Assembly: GCA_916048095.2 (NCBI GenBank)
Contig: OU696585.1
Span: 1 to 64,000 of the forward strand
Origin: Sacculina carcini
Lineage: Eukaryota > Arthropoda > Thecostraca > Sacculinidae
Direction: 5' to 3'
DNA length: 64,000 nt
A program made the position numbers and the translations under genes. The notes beneath the pieces were generated by a model, which ran no database searches, had not been told where the DNA came from, and saw only the letters and a list, made by a program, of their open reading frames with translations. This document shows, piece after piece, positions 48,677 to 61,079 of this stretch; positions within the stretch are counted from its first letter, which is position 1, and the number at the start of each line of letters is the position of its first letter.

Positions 48677-49269
48677 CCTAAGTGTTACCTAAGTGTGCCC
48701 TAAGTGTTACCTAAGTGTGCCCTAAGTGTTACCTAAAGGTGCCCCAAGTGTTACCTAAGTGTAGCCTAAGTGTTACCTAAGTGTTACCTAAGTGTTACCT
48801 AAGTGTTACCTAAGTGTGCCCTAAGTGTTACCTAAGTGTGCCCTAAGTGTTACCTAAGTGTGCCCCAAGTGTTACCTAAGTGTGCCCTAAGTGTTTCCTA
48901 AGTGTGCCCTAAGTGTGCCCTAAGTGTTACCTAAGTGTGCCCTAAGTGTTACCTAAGTGTGCCCTAAGTGTTACCTAAGTGTGCCCTAAGTGTTACCTAA
49001 GTGTGCCCTAAGTGTTACCTAAGTGTGCCCTAAGTGTTACCTAAGTGTTACCTAAGTGTGCCCTAAGTGTTACCTAAGTGTGCCCTAAGTGTTACCTAAG
49101 TGTGCCCTAAGTGTGCCCTAACTGTTACCTAAGTGTGCCCTAACTGTTACCTAAGTGTGCCCTAAGTGTTACCTAAGTGTGCCCTAAGTGTTACCAAAGT
49201 GTTTCCTAAGTGTGCCCTAAGTGTTTCCTAAGTGTGCCCTAAGTGTGCCCTAAGTGTTACCTAAGTGTG

Positions 49270-50030
49270 CCCTAAGTGTTACCTAAGTGTGCCCTAAGTG
49301 TTACCTAAGTGTGCCCTAAGTGTTACCTAAGTGTGCCCTAAGTGTTACCTAAGTGTTACCTAAGTGTGCCCTAAGTGTTACCTAAGTGTGCCCTAAGTGT
49401 TACCTAAGTGTTACCTAAGTGTGCCCTAAGTGTTACCTAAGTGTGACATAAGTGTTACCTAAGTGTGCCCTAAGTGTGCCCTAAGTGTGCCCTAAGTGTT
49501 ACCTAAGTGTGCCCTAAGTGTTACCTAAGTGTGCCCTAAGTGTGCCCTAAGTGTTACCTAAGTGTGCCCTAAGTGTTACCTAAGTGTGCCCTAAGTGTTA
49601 CCTAAAGGTGCCCCAAGTGTTACCTAAGTGTAGCCTAAGTGTTACCTAAGTGTTACCTAAGTGTGCCCTAAGTGTTACCTAAGTGTGCCCTAAGTGTTAC
49701 CTAAGTGTTACCTAAGTGTGCCCTAAGTGTTACCCAAGTGTTACCTAAGTGTGCCCTAAGTGTTACCTAAGTGTTACCTAAGTGTTACCTAAGTGTTACC
49801 TAAGTGTGCCCTAAGTGTGCCCTAACTGTTACCTAAGTGTGCCCTAACTGTTACCTAAGTGTGCCCTAACTGTTACCTAAGTGTGCCCTAACTGTTACCT
49901 AAGTGTGCCCTAAGTGTTACCTAAGTGTTACCTAAGTGTTACCTAAGTGTGCCCTAAGTGTTACCTAAGTGTGCCCTAAGTGTGCCCTAAGTGTTACCTA
50001 AGTGTGCCCTAAGTGTTACCTAAGTGTGCC
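49270..50030. repeat. 1,012-bp repeat, copy 1 (family II)
   Basis: A family II segment repeated 1,012 bp (92 monomers) later: the GACAT marker lies at 49445 and 50457 and the AAAGG marker at 49604 and 50616. Upstream, at the CCAAAG monomer, the offset is 1,056 bp (49196 and 50252), so four monomers were gained or lost between. Both copies end in four AACTG monomers followed by a run of TTA monomers. A related segment is visible near 54.6-55.1 kb. Confidence 0.75.
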
Positions 50031-50281
50031 CTAAGTGTTACCTAAGTGCGCCCTAAGTGTTACCTATGTGTTACCTAAGTGTGCCCTAAGTGTTACCTAA
50101 GTGTTACCTAAGTGTTACCTAAGTGTACCCTAAGTGTGCCCTAAGTGTTACCTAAGTGTGCCCTAAGTGTGCCCTAACTGTTACCTAAGTGTGCCCTAAC
50201 TGTTACCTAAGTGTGCCCTAAGTGTTACCTAAGTGTGCCCTAAGTGTTACCAAAGTGTTTCCTAAGTGTGCCCTAAGTGTT

Positions 50282-51042
50282 TCCTAAGTGTGCCCTAAGT
50301 GTGCCCTAAGTGTTACCTAAGTGTGCCCTAAGTGTTACCTAAGTGTGCCCTAAGTGTTACCTAAGTGTGCCCTAAGTGTTACCTAAGTGTTACCTAAGTG
50401 TGCCCTAAGTGTTACCTAAGTGTTACCTAAGTGTGCCCTAAGTGTTACCTAAGTGTGACATAAGTGTTACCTAAGTGTGCCCTAAGTGTGCCCTAAGTGT
50501 GCCCTAAGTGTTACCTAAGTGTGCCCTAAGTGTTACCTAAGTGTGCCCTAAGTGTGCCCTAAGTGTTACCTAAGTGTGCCCTAAGTGTTACCTAAGTGTG
50601 CCCTAAGTGTTACCTAAAGGTGCCCCAAGTGTTACCTAAGTGTAGCCTAAGTGTTACCTAAGTGTTACCTAAGTGTGCCCTAAGTGTTACCTAAGTGTGC
50701 CCTAAGTGTTACCTAAGTGTTACCTAAGTGTGCCCTAAGTGTTACCCAAGTGTTACCTAAGTGTGCCCTAAGTGTTACCTAAGTGTTACCTAAGTGTTAC
50801 CTAAGTGTTACCTAAGTGTGCCCTAAGTGTGCCCTAACTGTTACCTAAGTGTGCCCTAACTGTTACCTAAGTGTGCCCTAACTGTTACCTAAGTGTGCCC
50901 TAACTGTTACCTAAGTGTGCCCTAAGTGTTACCTAAGTGTTACCTAAGTGTTACCTAAGTGTGCCCTAAGTGTTACCTAAGTGTGCCCTAAGTGTGCCCT
51001 AAGTGTTACCTAAGTGTGCCCTAAGTGTTACCTAAGTGTGCC
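50282..51042. repeat. 1,012-bp repeat, copy 2 (family II)
   Basis: Second copy, closely following the first through GACAT, AAAGGTGC-CCCAAG, TAG tail, the CCCAAG monomer, a TTA run and four AACTG monomers. Beyond about 51.04 kb the order differs: copy 1 leads into a GCGC-TATGTG module near 50.05 kb, while this copy leads into plain dimers and a GACAT marker near 51.17 kb. Confidence 0.72.
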
Positions 51043-51249
51043 CTAAGTGTTACCTAAGTGTGCCCTAAGTGTTACCTAAGTGTTACCTAAGTGTGCCCTA
51101 AGTGTTACCTAAGTGTGCCCTAAGTGTTACCTAAGTGTGCCCTAAGTGTTACCTAAGTGTTACCTAAGTGTGACATAAGTGTTACCTAAGTGTGCCCTAA
51201 GTGTTACCTAAGTGCGCCCTAAGTGTTACCTAAGTGTGCCCTAAGTGTA

Positions 51250-53531
51250 ACCTAAGTGTGCCCTAAGTGTTACCTAAGTGTTACCTAAGTGTGCCCTAAG
51301 TGTTACCTAAGTGTGCCCTAAGTGTTACCTAAGTGTGCCCTAATTGTTACCTAAGTGTTACCTAAGTGTACCCTAAGTGTGCCCTAACTGTTACCTAAGT
51401 GTGCCCTAACTGTTACCTAAGTGTGCCCTAACTGTTACCTAAGTGTGCCCTAAGTGTTACCTAAGTGTGCCCTAAGTGTTACCTAAGTGTGCCCTAAGTG
51501 TTACCTAAGTGTGCCCTAAGTGTTACCTAAGTGCGCCCTAAGTGTTACCTATGTGTTACCTAAGTGTGCCCTAAGTGTTACCTAAGTGTTACCTAAGTGT
51601 TACCTAAGTGTTACCTAAGTGTGCCCTAAGTGTGCCCTAACTGTTACCTAAGTGTGCCCTAACTGTTACCTAAGTGTGCCCTAACTGTTACCTAAGTGTG
51701 CCCTAAGTGTTACCTAAGTGTGGCCTAAGTGTTACCTAAGTGTGCCTTAAGTGTTACCCAAGTGTTACCTAAGTGTGCCCTAAGTGTTACCTAAGTGTTA
51801 CCTAAGTGTGCCCTAAGTGTTACCTAAGTGTGACATAAGTGTTACCTAAGTGTGCCCTAAGTGTGCCCTAAGTGTGCCCTAAGTGTTACCTAAGTGTGCC
51901 CTAAGTGTTACCTAAGTGTGCCCTAAGTGTGCCCTAAGTGTTACCTAAGTGTGCCCTAAGTGTTACCTAAGTGTGCCCTAAGTGTTACCTAAAGGTGCCC
52001 CAAGTGTTACCTAAGTGTAGCCTAAGTGTTACCTAAGTGTTACCTAAGTGTGCCCTAAGTGTTACCTAAGTGTGCCCTAAGTGTGCCCTAACTGTTACCT
52101 AAGTGTGCCCTAAGTGTTACCTAAGTGTGCCCTAAGTGTTACCTAAGTGTGCCCTAAGTGTTACCTAAGTGTGCCCTAAGTGTTACCTAAGTGCGCCCTA
52201 AGTGTTACCTATGTGTTACCTAAGTGTGCCCTAAGTGTTACGTAAGTGTTACCTAAGTGTTACCTAAGTGTACCCTAAGTGTGCCCTAAGTGTTACCTAA
52301 GTGTGCCCTAAGTGTGCCCTAACTGTTACCTAAGTGTGCCCTAACTGTTACCTAAGTGTGCCCTAAGTGTTACCTAAGTGTGCCCTAAGTGTTACCTAAG
52401 TGTTTCCTAAGTGTGCCCTAAGTGTTACCTAAGTGTTTCCTAAGTTTGCCCTAAGTGTGCCCTAAGTGTTACCTAAGTGTGCCCTAAGTGTTACCTAAGT
52501 GTGCCCTAAGTGTTACCTAAGTGTGCCCTAAGTGTTTCCTAAGTGTGCCCTAAGTGTTACCTAAGTGTTTCCTAAGTGTGCCCTAAGTGTGCCCTAAGTG
52601 TTACCTAAGTGTGCCCTAAGTGTTACCTAAGTGTGCCCTAAGTGTTACCTAAGTGTGCCCTAAGTGTTACCTAAGTGTGCCCTAAGTGTTACCTAAGTGT
52701 ACCCTAAGTGTGCCCTAAGTGTTACCTAAGTGTGCCCTAAGTGTGCCCTAACTGTTACCTAAGTGTGCCCTAACTGTTACCTAAGTGTGCCCTAAGTGCT
52801 ACCTAAGTGTGCCCTAAGTGTTACCTAAGTGTGCCCTAAGTGTTACCTAAGTGTGCCCTAAGTGTTACCTAAGTGCGCCCTAAGTGTTACCTATGTGTTA
52901 CCTAAGTGTGCCCTAAGTGTTACCTAAGTGTTACCTAAGTGTTACCTAAGTGTACCCTAAGTGTGCCCTAAGTGTTACCTAAGTGTGCCCTAAGTGTGCC
53001 CTAACTGTTACCTAAGTGTGCCCTAACTGTTACCTAAGTGTGCCCTAAGTGTTACCTAAGTGTGCCCTAAGTGTTACCAAAGTGTTTCCTAAGTGTGCCC
53101 TAAGTGTTTCCTAAGTGTGCCCTAAGTGTGCCCTAAGTGTTACCTAAGTGTGCCCTAAGTGTTACCTAAGTGTGCCCTAAGTGTTACCTAAGTGTGCCCT
53201 AAGTGTTACCTAAGTGTTACCTAAGTGTGCCCTAAGTGTTACCTAAGTGTGCCCTAAGTGTTACCTAAGTGTTACCTAAGTGTGCCCTAAGTGTTACCTA
53301 AGTGTGACATAAGTGTTACCTAAGTGTGCCCTAAGTGTGCCCTAAGTGTGCCCTAAGTGTTACCTAAGTGTGCCCTAAGTGTTACCTAAGTGTGCCCTAA
53401 GTGTGCCCTAAGTGTTACCTAAGTGTGCCCTAAGTGTTACCTAAGTGTGCCCTAAGTGTTACCTAAAGGTGCCCCAAGTGTTACCTAAGTGTAGCCTAAG
53501 TGTTACCTAAGTGTTACCTAAGTGTGCCCTA
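51250..53531. repeat. 4,180-bp-spaced family II block, copy 1
   Basis: Matches about 55,430-57,711. Offsets are 4,136 bp at the left (AATTG T at 51344 and 55480) and 4,180 bp after a four-monomer change near 55.49-55.53 kb (TAC A at 51370 and 55550; GTGTGG at 51722 and 55902; GACAT at 53306 and 57486; AAAGG at 53465 and 57645). This copy also matches the 6,765-bp repeat copy 2 at an offset of 39,171 bp (12551, 13071, 14135), including the rare TTACGTAAG, so the right and left family II tracts share recent ancestry. Confidence 0.8.
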
Positions 53532-55429
53532 ACTGTTACCTAAGTGTGCCCTAACTGTTACCTAAGTGTGCCCTAACTGTTACCTAAGTGTGCCCTAAGT
53601 GTTACCTAAGTGTGCCCTAAGTGTTACCTAAGTGTGCCTTAAGTGTTACCCAAGTGTTACCTAAGTGTGCCCTAAGTGTTACCTAAGTGTTACCTAAGTG
53701 TGCCCTAAGTGTGCCCTAAGTGTTACCTACGTGTGCCCTAAGTGTTACCTAAGTGTGCCCTAAGTGTTACCTAAGTGTGCCCTAAGTGTTACCTAAAGGT
53801 GCCCCAAGTGTTACCTAAGTGTAGCCTAAGTGTTACCTAAGTGTTACCTAAGTGTTACCTAAGTGTTACCTAAGTGTGCCCTAAGTGTTACCTAAGTGTG
53901 CCCTAAGTGTTACCTAAGTGTGCCCCAAGTGTTACCTAAGTGTGCCCTAAGTGTTTCCTAAGTGTGCCCTAAGTGTGCCCTAAGTGTTACCTAAGTGTGC
54001 CCTAAGTGTTACCTAAGTGTGCCCTAAGTGTTACCTAAGTGTGCCCTAAGTGTTACCTAAGTGTGCCCTAAGTGTTACCTAAGTGTGCCCTAAGTGTTAC
54101 CTAAGTGTTACCTAAGTGTGCCCTAAGTGTTACCTAAGTGTGCCCTAAGTGTTACCTAAGTGTGCCCTAAGTGTGCCCTAACTGTTACCTAAGTGTGCCC
54201 TAACTGTTACCTAAGTGTGCCCTAAGTGTTACCTAAGTGTGCCCTAAGTGTTACCAAAGTGTTTCCTAAGTGTGCCCTAAGTGTTTCCTAAGTGTGCCCT
54301 AAGTGTGCCCTAAGTGTTACCTAAGTGTGCCCTAAGTGTTACCTAAGTGTGCCCTAAGTGTTACCTAAGTGTGCCCTAAGTGTTACCTAAGTGTGCCCTA
54401 AGTGTTACCTAAGTGTTACCTAAGTGTGCCCTAAGTGTTACCTAAGTGTGCCCTAAGTGTTACCTAAGTGTTACCTAAGTGTGCCCTAAGTGTTACCTAA
54501 GTGTGACATAAGTGTTACCTAAGTGTGCCCTAAGTGTGCCCTAAGTGTTACCTAAGTGTTACCTAAGTGTGCCCTAAGTGTTACCTAAGTGTGACATAAG
54601 TGTTACCTAAGTGTGCCCTAAGTGTGCCCTAAGTGTGCCCTAAGTGTTACCTAAGTGTGCCCTAAGTGTTACCTAAGTGTGCCCTAAGTGTGCCCTAAGT
54701 GTTACCTAAGTGTGCCCTAAGTGTTACCTAAGTGTGCCCTAAGTGTTACCTAAAGGTGCCCCAAGTGTTACCTAAGTGTAGCCTAAGTGTTACCTAAGTG
54801 TTACCTAAGTGTGCCCTAAGTGTTACCTAAGTGTGCCCTAAGTGTTACCTAAGTGTTACCTAAGTGTGCCCTAAGTGTTACCCAAGTGTTACCTAAGTGT
54901 GCCCTAAGTGTTACCTAAGTGTTACCTAAGTGTTACCTAAGTGTTACCTAAGTGTGCCCTAAGTGTGCCCTAACTGTTACCTAAGTGTGCCCTAACTGTT
55001 ACCTAAGTGTGCCCTAACTGTTACCTAAGTGTGCCCTAACTGTTACCTAAGTGTGCCCTAAGTGTTACCTAAGTGTTACCTAAGTGTTACCTAAGTGTGC
55101 CCTAAGTGTTACCTAAGTGTGCCCTAAGTGTGCCCTAAGTGTTACCTAAGTGTGCCCTAAGTGTTACCTAAGTGTGCCCTAAGTGTTACCTAAGTGTGCC
55201 CTAAGTGTTACCTAAGTGTTACCTAAGTGTGCCCTAAGTGTTACCTAAGTGTGCCCTAAGTGTTACCTAAGTGTGCCCTAAGTGTTACCTAAGTGTTACC
55301 TAAGTGTGACATAAGTGTTACCTAAGTGTGCCCTAAGTGTTACCTAAGTGCGCCCTAAGTGTTACCTAAGTGTGCCCTAAGTGTAACCTAAGTGTGCCCT
55401 AAGTGTTACCTAAGTGTTACCTAAGTGTG

Positions 55430-57711
55430 CCCTAAGTGTTACCTAAGTGTGCCCTAAGTGTTACCTAAGTGTGCCCTAATTGTTACCTAAGTGTGCCCTA
55501 AGTGTAACCTAAGTGTGCCCTAAGTGTTACCTAAGTGTTACCTAAGTGTACCCTAAGTGTGCCCTAACTGTTACCTAAGTGTGCCCTAACTGTTACCTAA
55601 GTGTGCCCTAACTGTTACCTAAGTGTGCCCTAAGTGTTACCTAAGTGTGCCCTAAGTGTTACCTAAGTGTGCCCTAAGTGTTACCTAAGTGTGCCCTAAG
55701 TGTTACCTAAGTGCGCCCTAAGTGTTACCTATGTGTTACCTAAGTGTGCCCTAAGTGTTACCTAAGTGTTACCTAAGTGTTACCTAAGTGTTACCTAAGT
55801 GTGCCCTAAGTGTGCCCTAACTGTTACCTAAGTGTGCCCTAACTGTTACCTAAGTGTGCCCTAACTGTTACCTAAGTGTGCCCTAAGTGTTACCTAAGTG
55901 TGGCCTAAGTGTTACCTAAGTGTGCCTTAAGTGTTACCCAAGTGTTACCTAAGTGTGCCCTAAGTGTTACCTAAGTGTTACCTAAGTGTGCCCTAAGTGT
56001 TACCTAAGTGTGACATAAGTGTTACCTAAGTGTGCCCTAAGTGTGCCCTAAGTGTGCCCTAAGTGTTACCTAAGTGTGCCCTAAGTGTTACCTAAGTGTG
56101 CCCTAAGTGTGCCCTAAGTGTTACCTAAGTGTGCCCTAAGTGTTACCTAAGTGTGCCCTAAGTGTTACCTAAAGGTGCCCCAAGTGTTACCTAAGTGTAG
56201 CCTAAGTGTTACCTAAGTGTTACCTAAGTGTGCCCTAAGTGTTACCTAAGTGTGCCCTAAGTGTGCCCTAACTGTTACCTAAGTGTGCCCTAAGTGTTAC
56301 CTAAGTGTGCCCTAAGTGTTACCTAAGTGTGCCCTAAGTGTTACCTAAGTGTGCCCTAAGTGTTACCTAAGTGCGCCCTAAGTGTTACCTATGTGTTACC
56401 TAAGTGTGCCCTAAGTGTTACCTAAGTGTTACCTAAGTGTTACCTAAGTGTACCCTAAGTGTGCCCTAAGTGTTACCTAAGTGTGCCCTAAGTGTGCCCT
56501 AACTGTTACCTAAGTGTGCCCTAACTGTTACCTAAGTGTGCCCTAAGTGTTACCTAAGTGTGCCCTAAGTGTTACCAAAGTGTTTCCTAAGTGTGCCCTA
56601 AGTGTTACCTAAGTGTTTCCTAAGTTTGCCCTAAGTGTGCCCTAAGTGTTACCTAAGTGTGCCCTAAGTGTTACCTAAGTGTGCCCTAAGTGTTACCTAA
56701 GTGTGCCCTAAGTGTTTCCTAAGTGTGCCCTAAGTGTTACCTAAGTGTTTCCTAAGTGTGCCCTAAGTGTGCCCTAAGTGTTACCTAAGTGTGCCCTAAG
56801 TGTTACCTAAGTGTGCCCTAAGTGTTACCTAAGTGTGCCCTAAGTGTTACCTAAGTGTGCCCTAAGTGTTACCTAAGTGTACCCTAAGTGTGCCCTAAGT
56901 GTTACCTAAGTGTGCCCTAAGTGTGCCCTAACTGTTACCTAAGTGTGCCCTAACTGTTACCTAAGTGTGCCCTAAGTGCTACCTAAGTGTGCCCTAAGTG
57001 TTACCTAAGTGTGCCCTAAGTGTTACCTAAGTGTGCCCTAAGTGTTACCTAAGTGCGCCCTAAGTGTTACCTATGTGTTACCTAAGTGTGCCCTAAGTGT
57101 TACCTAAGTGTTACCTAAGTGTTACCTAAGTGTACCCTAAGTGTGCCCTAAGTGTTACCTAAGTGTGCCCTAAGTGTGCCCTAACTGTTACCTAAGTGTG
57201 CCCTAACTGTTACCTAAGTGTGCCCTAAGTGTTACCTAAGTGTGCCCTAAGTGTTACCAAAGTGTTTCCTAAGTGTGCCCTAAGTGTTTCCTAAGTGTGC
57301 CCTAAGTGTGCCCTAAGTGTTACCTAAGTGTGCCCTAAGTGTTACCTAAGTGTGCCCTAAGTGTTACCTAAGTGTGCCCTAAGTGTTACCTAAGTGTTAC
57401 CTAAGTGTGCCCTAAGTGTTACCTAAGTGTGCCCTAAGTGTTACCTAAGTGTTACCTAAGTGTGCCCTAAGTGTTACCTAAGTGTGACATAAGTGTTACC
57501 TAAGTGTGCCCTAAGTGTGCCCTAAGTGTGCCCTAAGTGTTACCTAAGTGTGCCCTAAGTGTTACCTAAGTGTGCCCTAAGTGTGCCCTAAGTGTTACCT
57601 AAGTGTGCCCTAAGTGTTACCTAAGTGTGCCCTAAGTGTTACCTAAAGGTGCCCCAAGTGTTACCTAAGTGTAGCCTAAGTGTTACCTAAGTGTTACCTA
57701 AGTGTGCCCTA
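55430..57711. repeat. 4,180-bp-spaced family II block, copy 2
   Basis: Second copy. It has TTACCTAAG near 56.42 kb where copy 1 and both left-hand copies have TTACGTAAG, and CCAAAG near 56.58 kb where copy 1 has CCTAAG, two single-base differences that show gene-conversion-like mixing or independent change. It ends at about 57,711 where the order again follows the CCCAAG and TTA-run route of 14.35 kb, while copy 1 is shortened by a deletion. Confidence 0.78.
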
Positions 57712-58549
57712 AGTGTTACCTAAGTGTGCCCTAAGTGTTACCTAAGTGTTACCTAAGTGTGCCCTAAGTGTTACCCAAGTGTTACCTAAGTGTGCCCTAA
57801 GTGTTACCTAAGTGTTACCTAAGTGTTACCTAAGTGTTACCTAAGTGTGCCCTAAGTGTGCCCTAACTGTTACCTAAGTGTGCCCTAACTGTTACCTAAG
57901 TGTGCCCTAACTGTTACCTAAGTGTGCCCTAAGTGTTACCTAAGTGTGCCCTAAGTGTTACCTAAGTGTGCCTTAAGTGTTACCCAAGTGTTACCTAAGT
58001 GTGCCCTAAGTGTTACCTAAGTGTTACCTAAGTGTGCCCTAAGTGTTACCTAAGTGTGCCCTAAGTGTGCCCTAAGTGTTACCTAAGTGTGCCCTAAGTG
58101 TTACCTAAGTGTGCCCTAAGTGTTACCTAAGTGTGCCCTAAGTGTTACCTAAGTGTTACCTAAGTGTGCCCTAAGTGTTACCTAAGTGTGCCCTAAGTGT
58201 TACCTAAGTGTGCCCCAAGTGTTACCTAAGTGTGCCCTAAGTGTTTCCTAAGTGTGCCTTAAGTGTGCCCTAAGTGTTACCTAAGTGTGCCCTAAGTGTT
58301 ACCTAAGTGTGCCCTAAGTGTTACCTAAGTGTGCCCTAAGTGTTACCTAAGTGTTACCTAAGTGTGCCCTAAGTGTTACCTAAGTGTGCCCTAAGTGTTA
58401 CCTAAGTGTGCCCTAAGTGTTACCTAAGTGTTACCTAAGTGTGACATAAGTGTTACCTAAGTGTGCCCTAAGTGTTACCTAAGTGTGCCCTAAGTGTTAC
58501 CTAAGTGTGCCCCAAGTGTTACCTAAGTGTAGCCTAAGTGTTACCTAAG

Positions 58550-60400
58550 TGTTACCTAAGTGTGCCCTAAGTGTTACCTAAGTGTGCCCTAAGTGTTACC
58601 TAAGTGTTACCTAAGTGTGCCCTAAGTGTTACCCAAGTGTTACCTAAGTGTGCCCTAAGTGTTACCTAAGTGTTACCTAAGTGTTACCTAAGTGTTACCT
58701 AAGTGTGCCCTAAGTGTGCCCTAACTGTTACCTAAGTGTGCCCTAACTGTTACCTAAGTGTGCCCTAACTGTTACCTAAGTGTGCCCTAAGTGTTACCTA
58801 AGTGTGCCCTAAGTGTTACCTAAGTGTGCCCTAAGTGTTACCCAAGTGTTACCTAAGTGTGCCCTAAGTGTTACCTAAGTGTTACCTAAGTGTGCCCTAA
58901 GTGTGCCCTAAGTGTTACCTACGTGTGCCCTAAGTGTTACCTAAGTGTGCCCTAAGTGTTACCTAAGTGTGCCCTAAGTGTTACCTAAAGGTGCCCCAAG
59001 TGTTACCTAAGTGTAGCCTAAGTGTTACCTAAGTGTTACCTAAGTGTTACCTAAGTGTTACCTAAGTGTGCCCTAAGTGTTACCTAAGTGTGCCCTAAGT
59101 GTTACCTAAGTGTGCCCCAAGTGTTACCTAAGTGTGCCCTAAGTGTTTCCTAAGTGTGCCCTAAGTGTGCCCTAAGTGTTACCTAAGTGTGCCCTAAGTG
59201 TTACCTAAGTGTGCCCTAAGTGTTACCTAAGTGTGCCCTAAGTGTTACCTAAGTGTGCCCTAAGTGTTACCTAAGTGTGCCCTAAGTGTTACCTAAGTGT
59301 TACCTAAGTGTGCCCTAAGTGTTACCTAAGTGTGCCCTAAGTGTTACCTAAGTGTGCCCTAAGTGTGCCCTAACTGTTACCTAAGTGTGCCCTAACTGTT
59401 ACCTAAGTGTGCCCTAAGTGTTACCTAAGTGTGCCCTAAGTGTTACCAAAGTGTTTCCTAAGTGTGCCCTAAGTGTTTCCTAAGTGTGCCCTAAGTGTGC
59501 CCTAAGTGTTACCTAAGTGTGCCCTAAGTGTTACCTAAGTGTGCCCTAAGTGTTACCTAAGTGTGCCCTAAGTGTTACCTAAGTGTGCCCTAAGTGTTAC
59601 CTAAGTGTTACCTAAGTGTGCCCTAAGTGTTACCTAAGTGTGCCCTAAGTGTTACCTAAGTGTTACCTAAGTGTGCCCTAAGTGTTACCTAAGTGTGACA
59701 TAAGTGTTACCTAAGTGTGCCCTAAGTGTTACCTAAGTGTGCCCTAAGTGTTACCTAAGTGTGCCCTAAGTGTTACCTAAGTGTACCCTAAGTGTTACCT
59801 ATGTGTTACCTAAGTGTGCCCTAAGTGTTACCTAAGTGTTACCTAAGTGTTACCTAAGTGTACCCTAAGTGTGCCCTAAGTGTTACCTAAGTGTGCCCTA
59901 AGTGTGCCCTAACTGTTACCTAAGTGTGCCCTAACTGTTACCTAAGTGTGCCCTAAGTGTTACCTAAGTGTGCCCTAAGTGTTACCAAAGTGTTTCCTAA
60001 GTGTGCCCTAAGTGTTTCCTAAGTGTGCCCTAAGTGTGCCCTAAGTGTTACCTAAGTGTGCCCTAAGTGTTACCTAAGTGTGCCCTAAGTGTTACCTAAG
60101 TGTGCCCTAAGTGTTACCTAAGTGTTACCTAAGTGTGCCCTAAGTGTTACCTAAGTGTGCCCTAAGTGTTACCTAAGTGTTACCTAAGTGTGCCCTAAGT
60201 GTTACCTAAGTGTGACATAAGTGTTACCTAAGTGTGCCCTAAGTGTGCCCTAAGTGTGCCCTAAGTGTTACCTAAGTGTGCCCTAAGTGTTACCTAAGTG
60301 TGCCCTAAGTGTGCCCTAAGTGTTACCTAAGTGTGCCCTAAGTGTTACCTAAGTGTGCCCTAAGTGTTACCTAAAGGTGCCCCAAGTGTTACCTAAGTGT
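58550..60400. repeat. 2,530-bp-spaced family II block, copy 1
   Basis: Matches about 61,080-62,930 at a constant offset of 2,530 bp (230 monomers): CCTACG (C at 58922 and 61452), AAAGG (58987 and 61517; 60373 and 62903), the TAC-TATGTG string (59781 and 62311) and GACAT (60214 and 62744). About 0.68 kb of other family II order lies between the two copies. Confidence 0.82.
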
Positions 60401-61079
60401 AGCCTAAGTGTTACCTAAGTGTTACCTAAGTGTGCCCTAAGTGTTACCTAAGTGTGCCCTAAGTGTTACCTAAGTGTTACCTAAGTGTGCCCTAAGTGTT
60501 ACCCAAGTGTTACCTAAGTGTGCCCTAAGTGTTACCTAAGTGTTACCTAAGTGTTACCTAAGTGTTACCTAAGTGTGCCCTAAGTGTGCCCTAACTGTTA
60601 CCTAAGTGTGCCCTAACTGTTACCTAAGTGTGCCCTAACTGTTACCTAAGTGTGCCCTAAGTGTTACCTAAGTGTGCCCTAAGTGTTACCTAAGTGTGCC
60701 TTAAGTGTTACCCAAGTGTTACCTAAGTGTGCCCTAAGTGTTACCTAAGTGTTACCTAAGTGTGCCCTAAGTGTTACCTAAGTGTGCCCTAAGTGTGCCC
60801 TAAGTGTTACCTAAGTGTGCCCTAAGTGTTACCTAAGTGTGCCCTAAGTGTTACCTAAGTGTGCCCTAAGTGTTACCTAAGTGTTACCTAAGTGTGCCCT
60901 AAGTGTTACCTAAGTGTGCCCTAAGTGTTACCTAAGTGTGCCCTAAGTGTTACCTAAGTGTTACCTAAGTGTGACATAAGTGTTACCTAAGTGTGCCCTA
61001 AGTGTTACCTAAGTGTGCCCTAAGTGTTACCTAAGTGTGCCCTAAGTGTAACCTAAGTGTGCCCTAAGTGTTACCTAAG

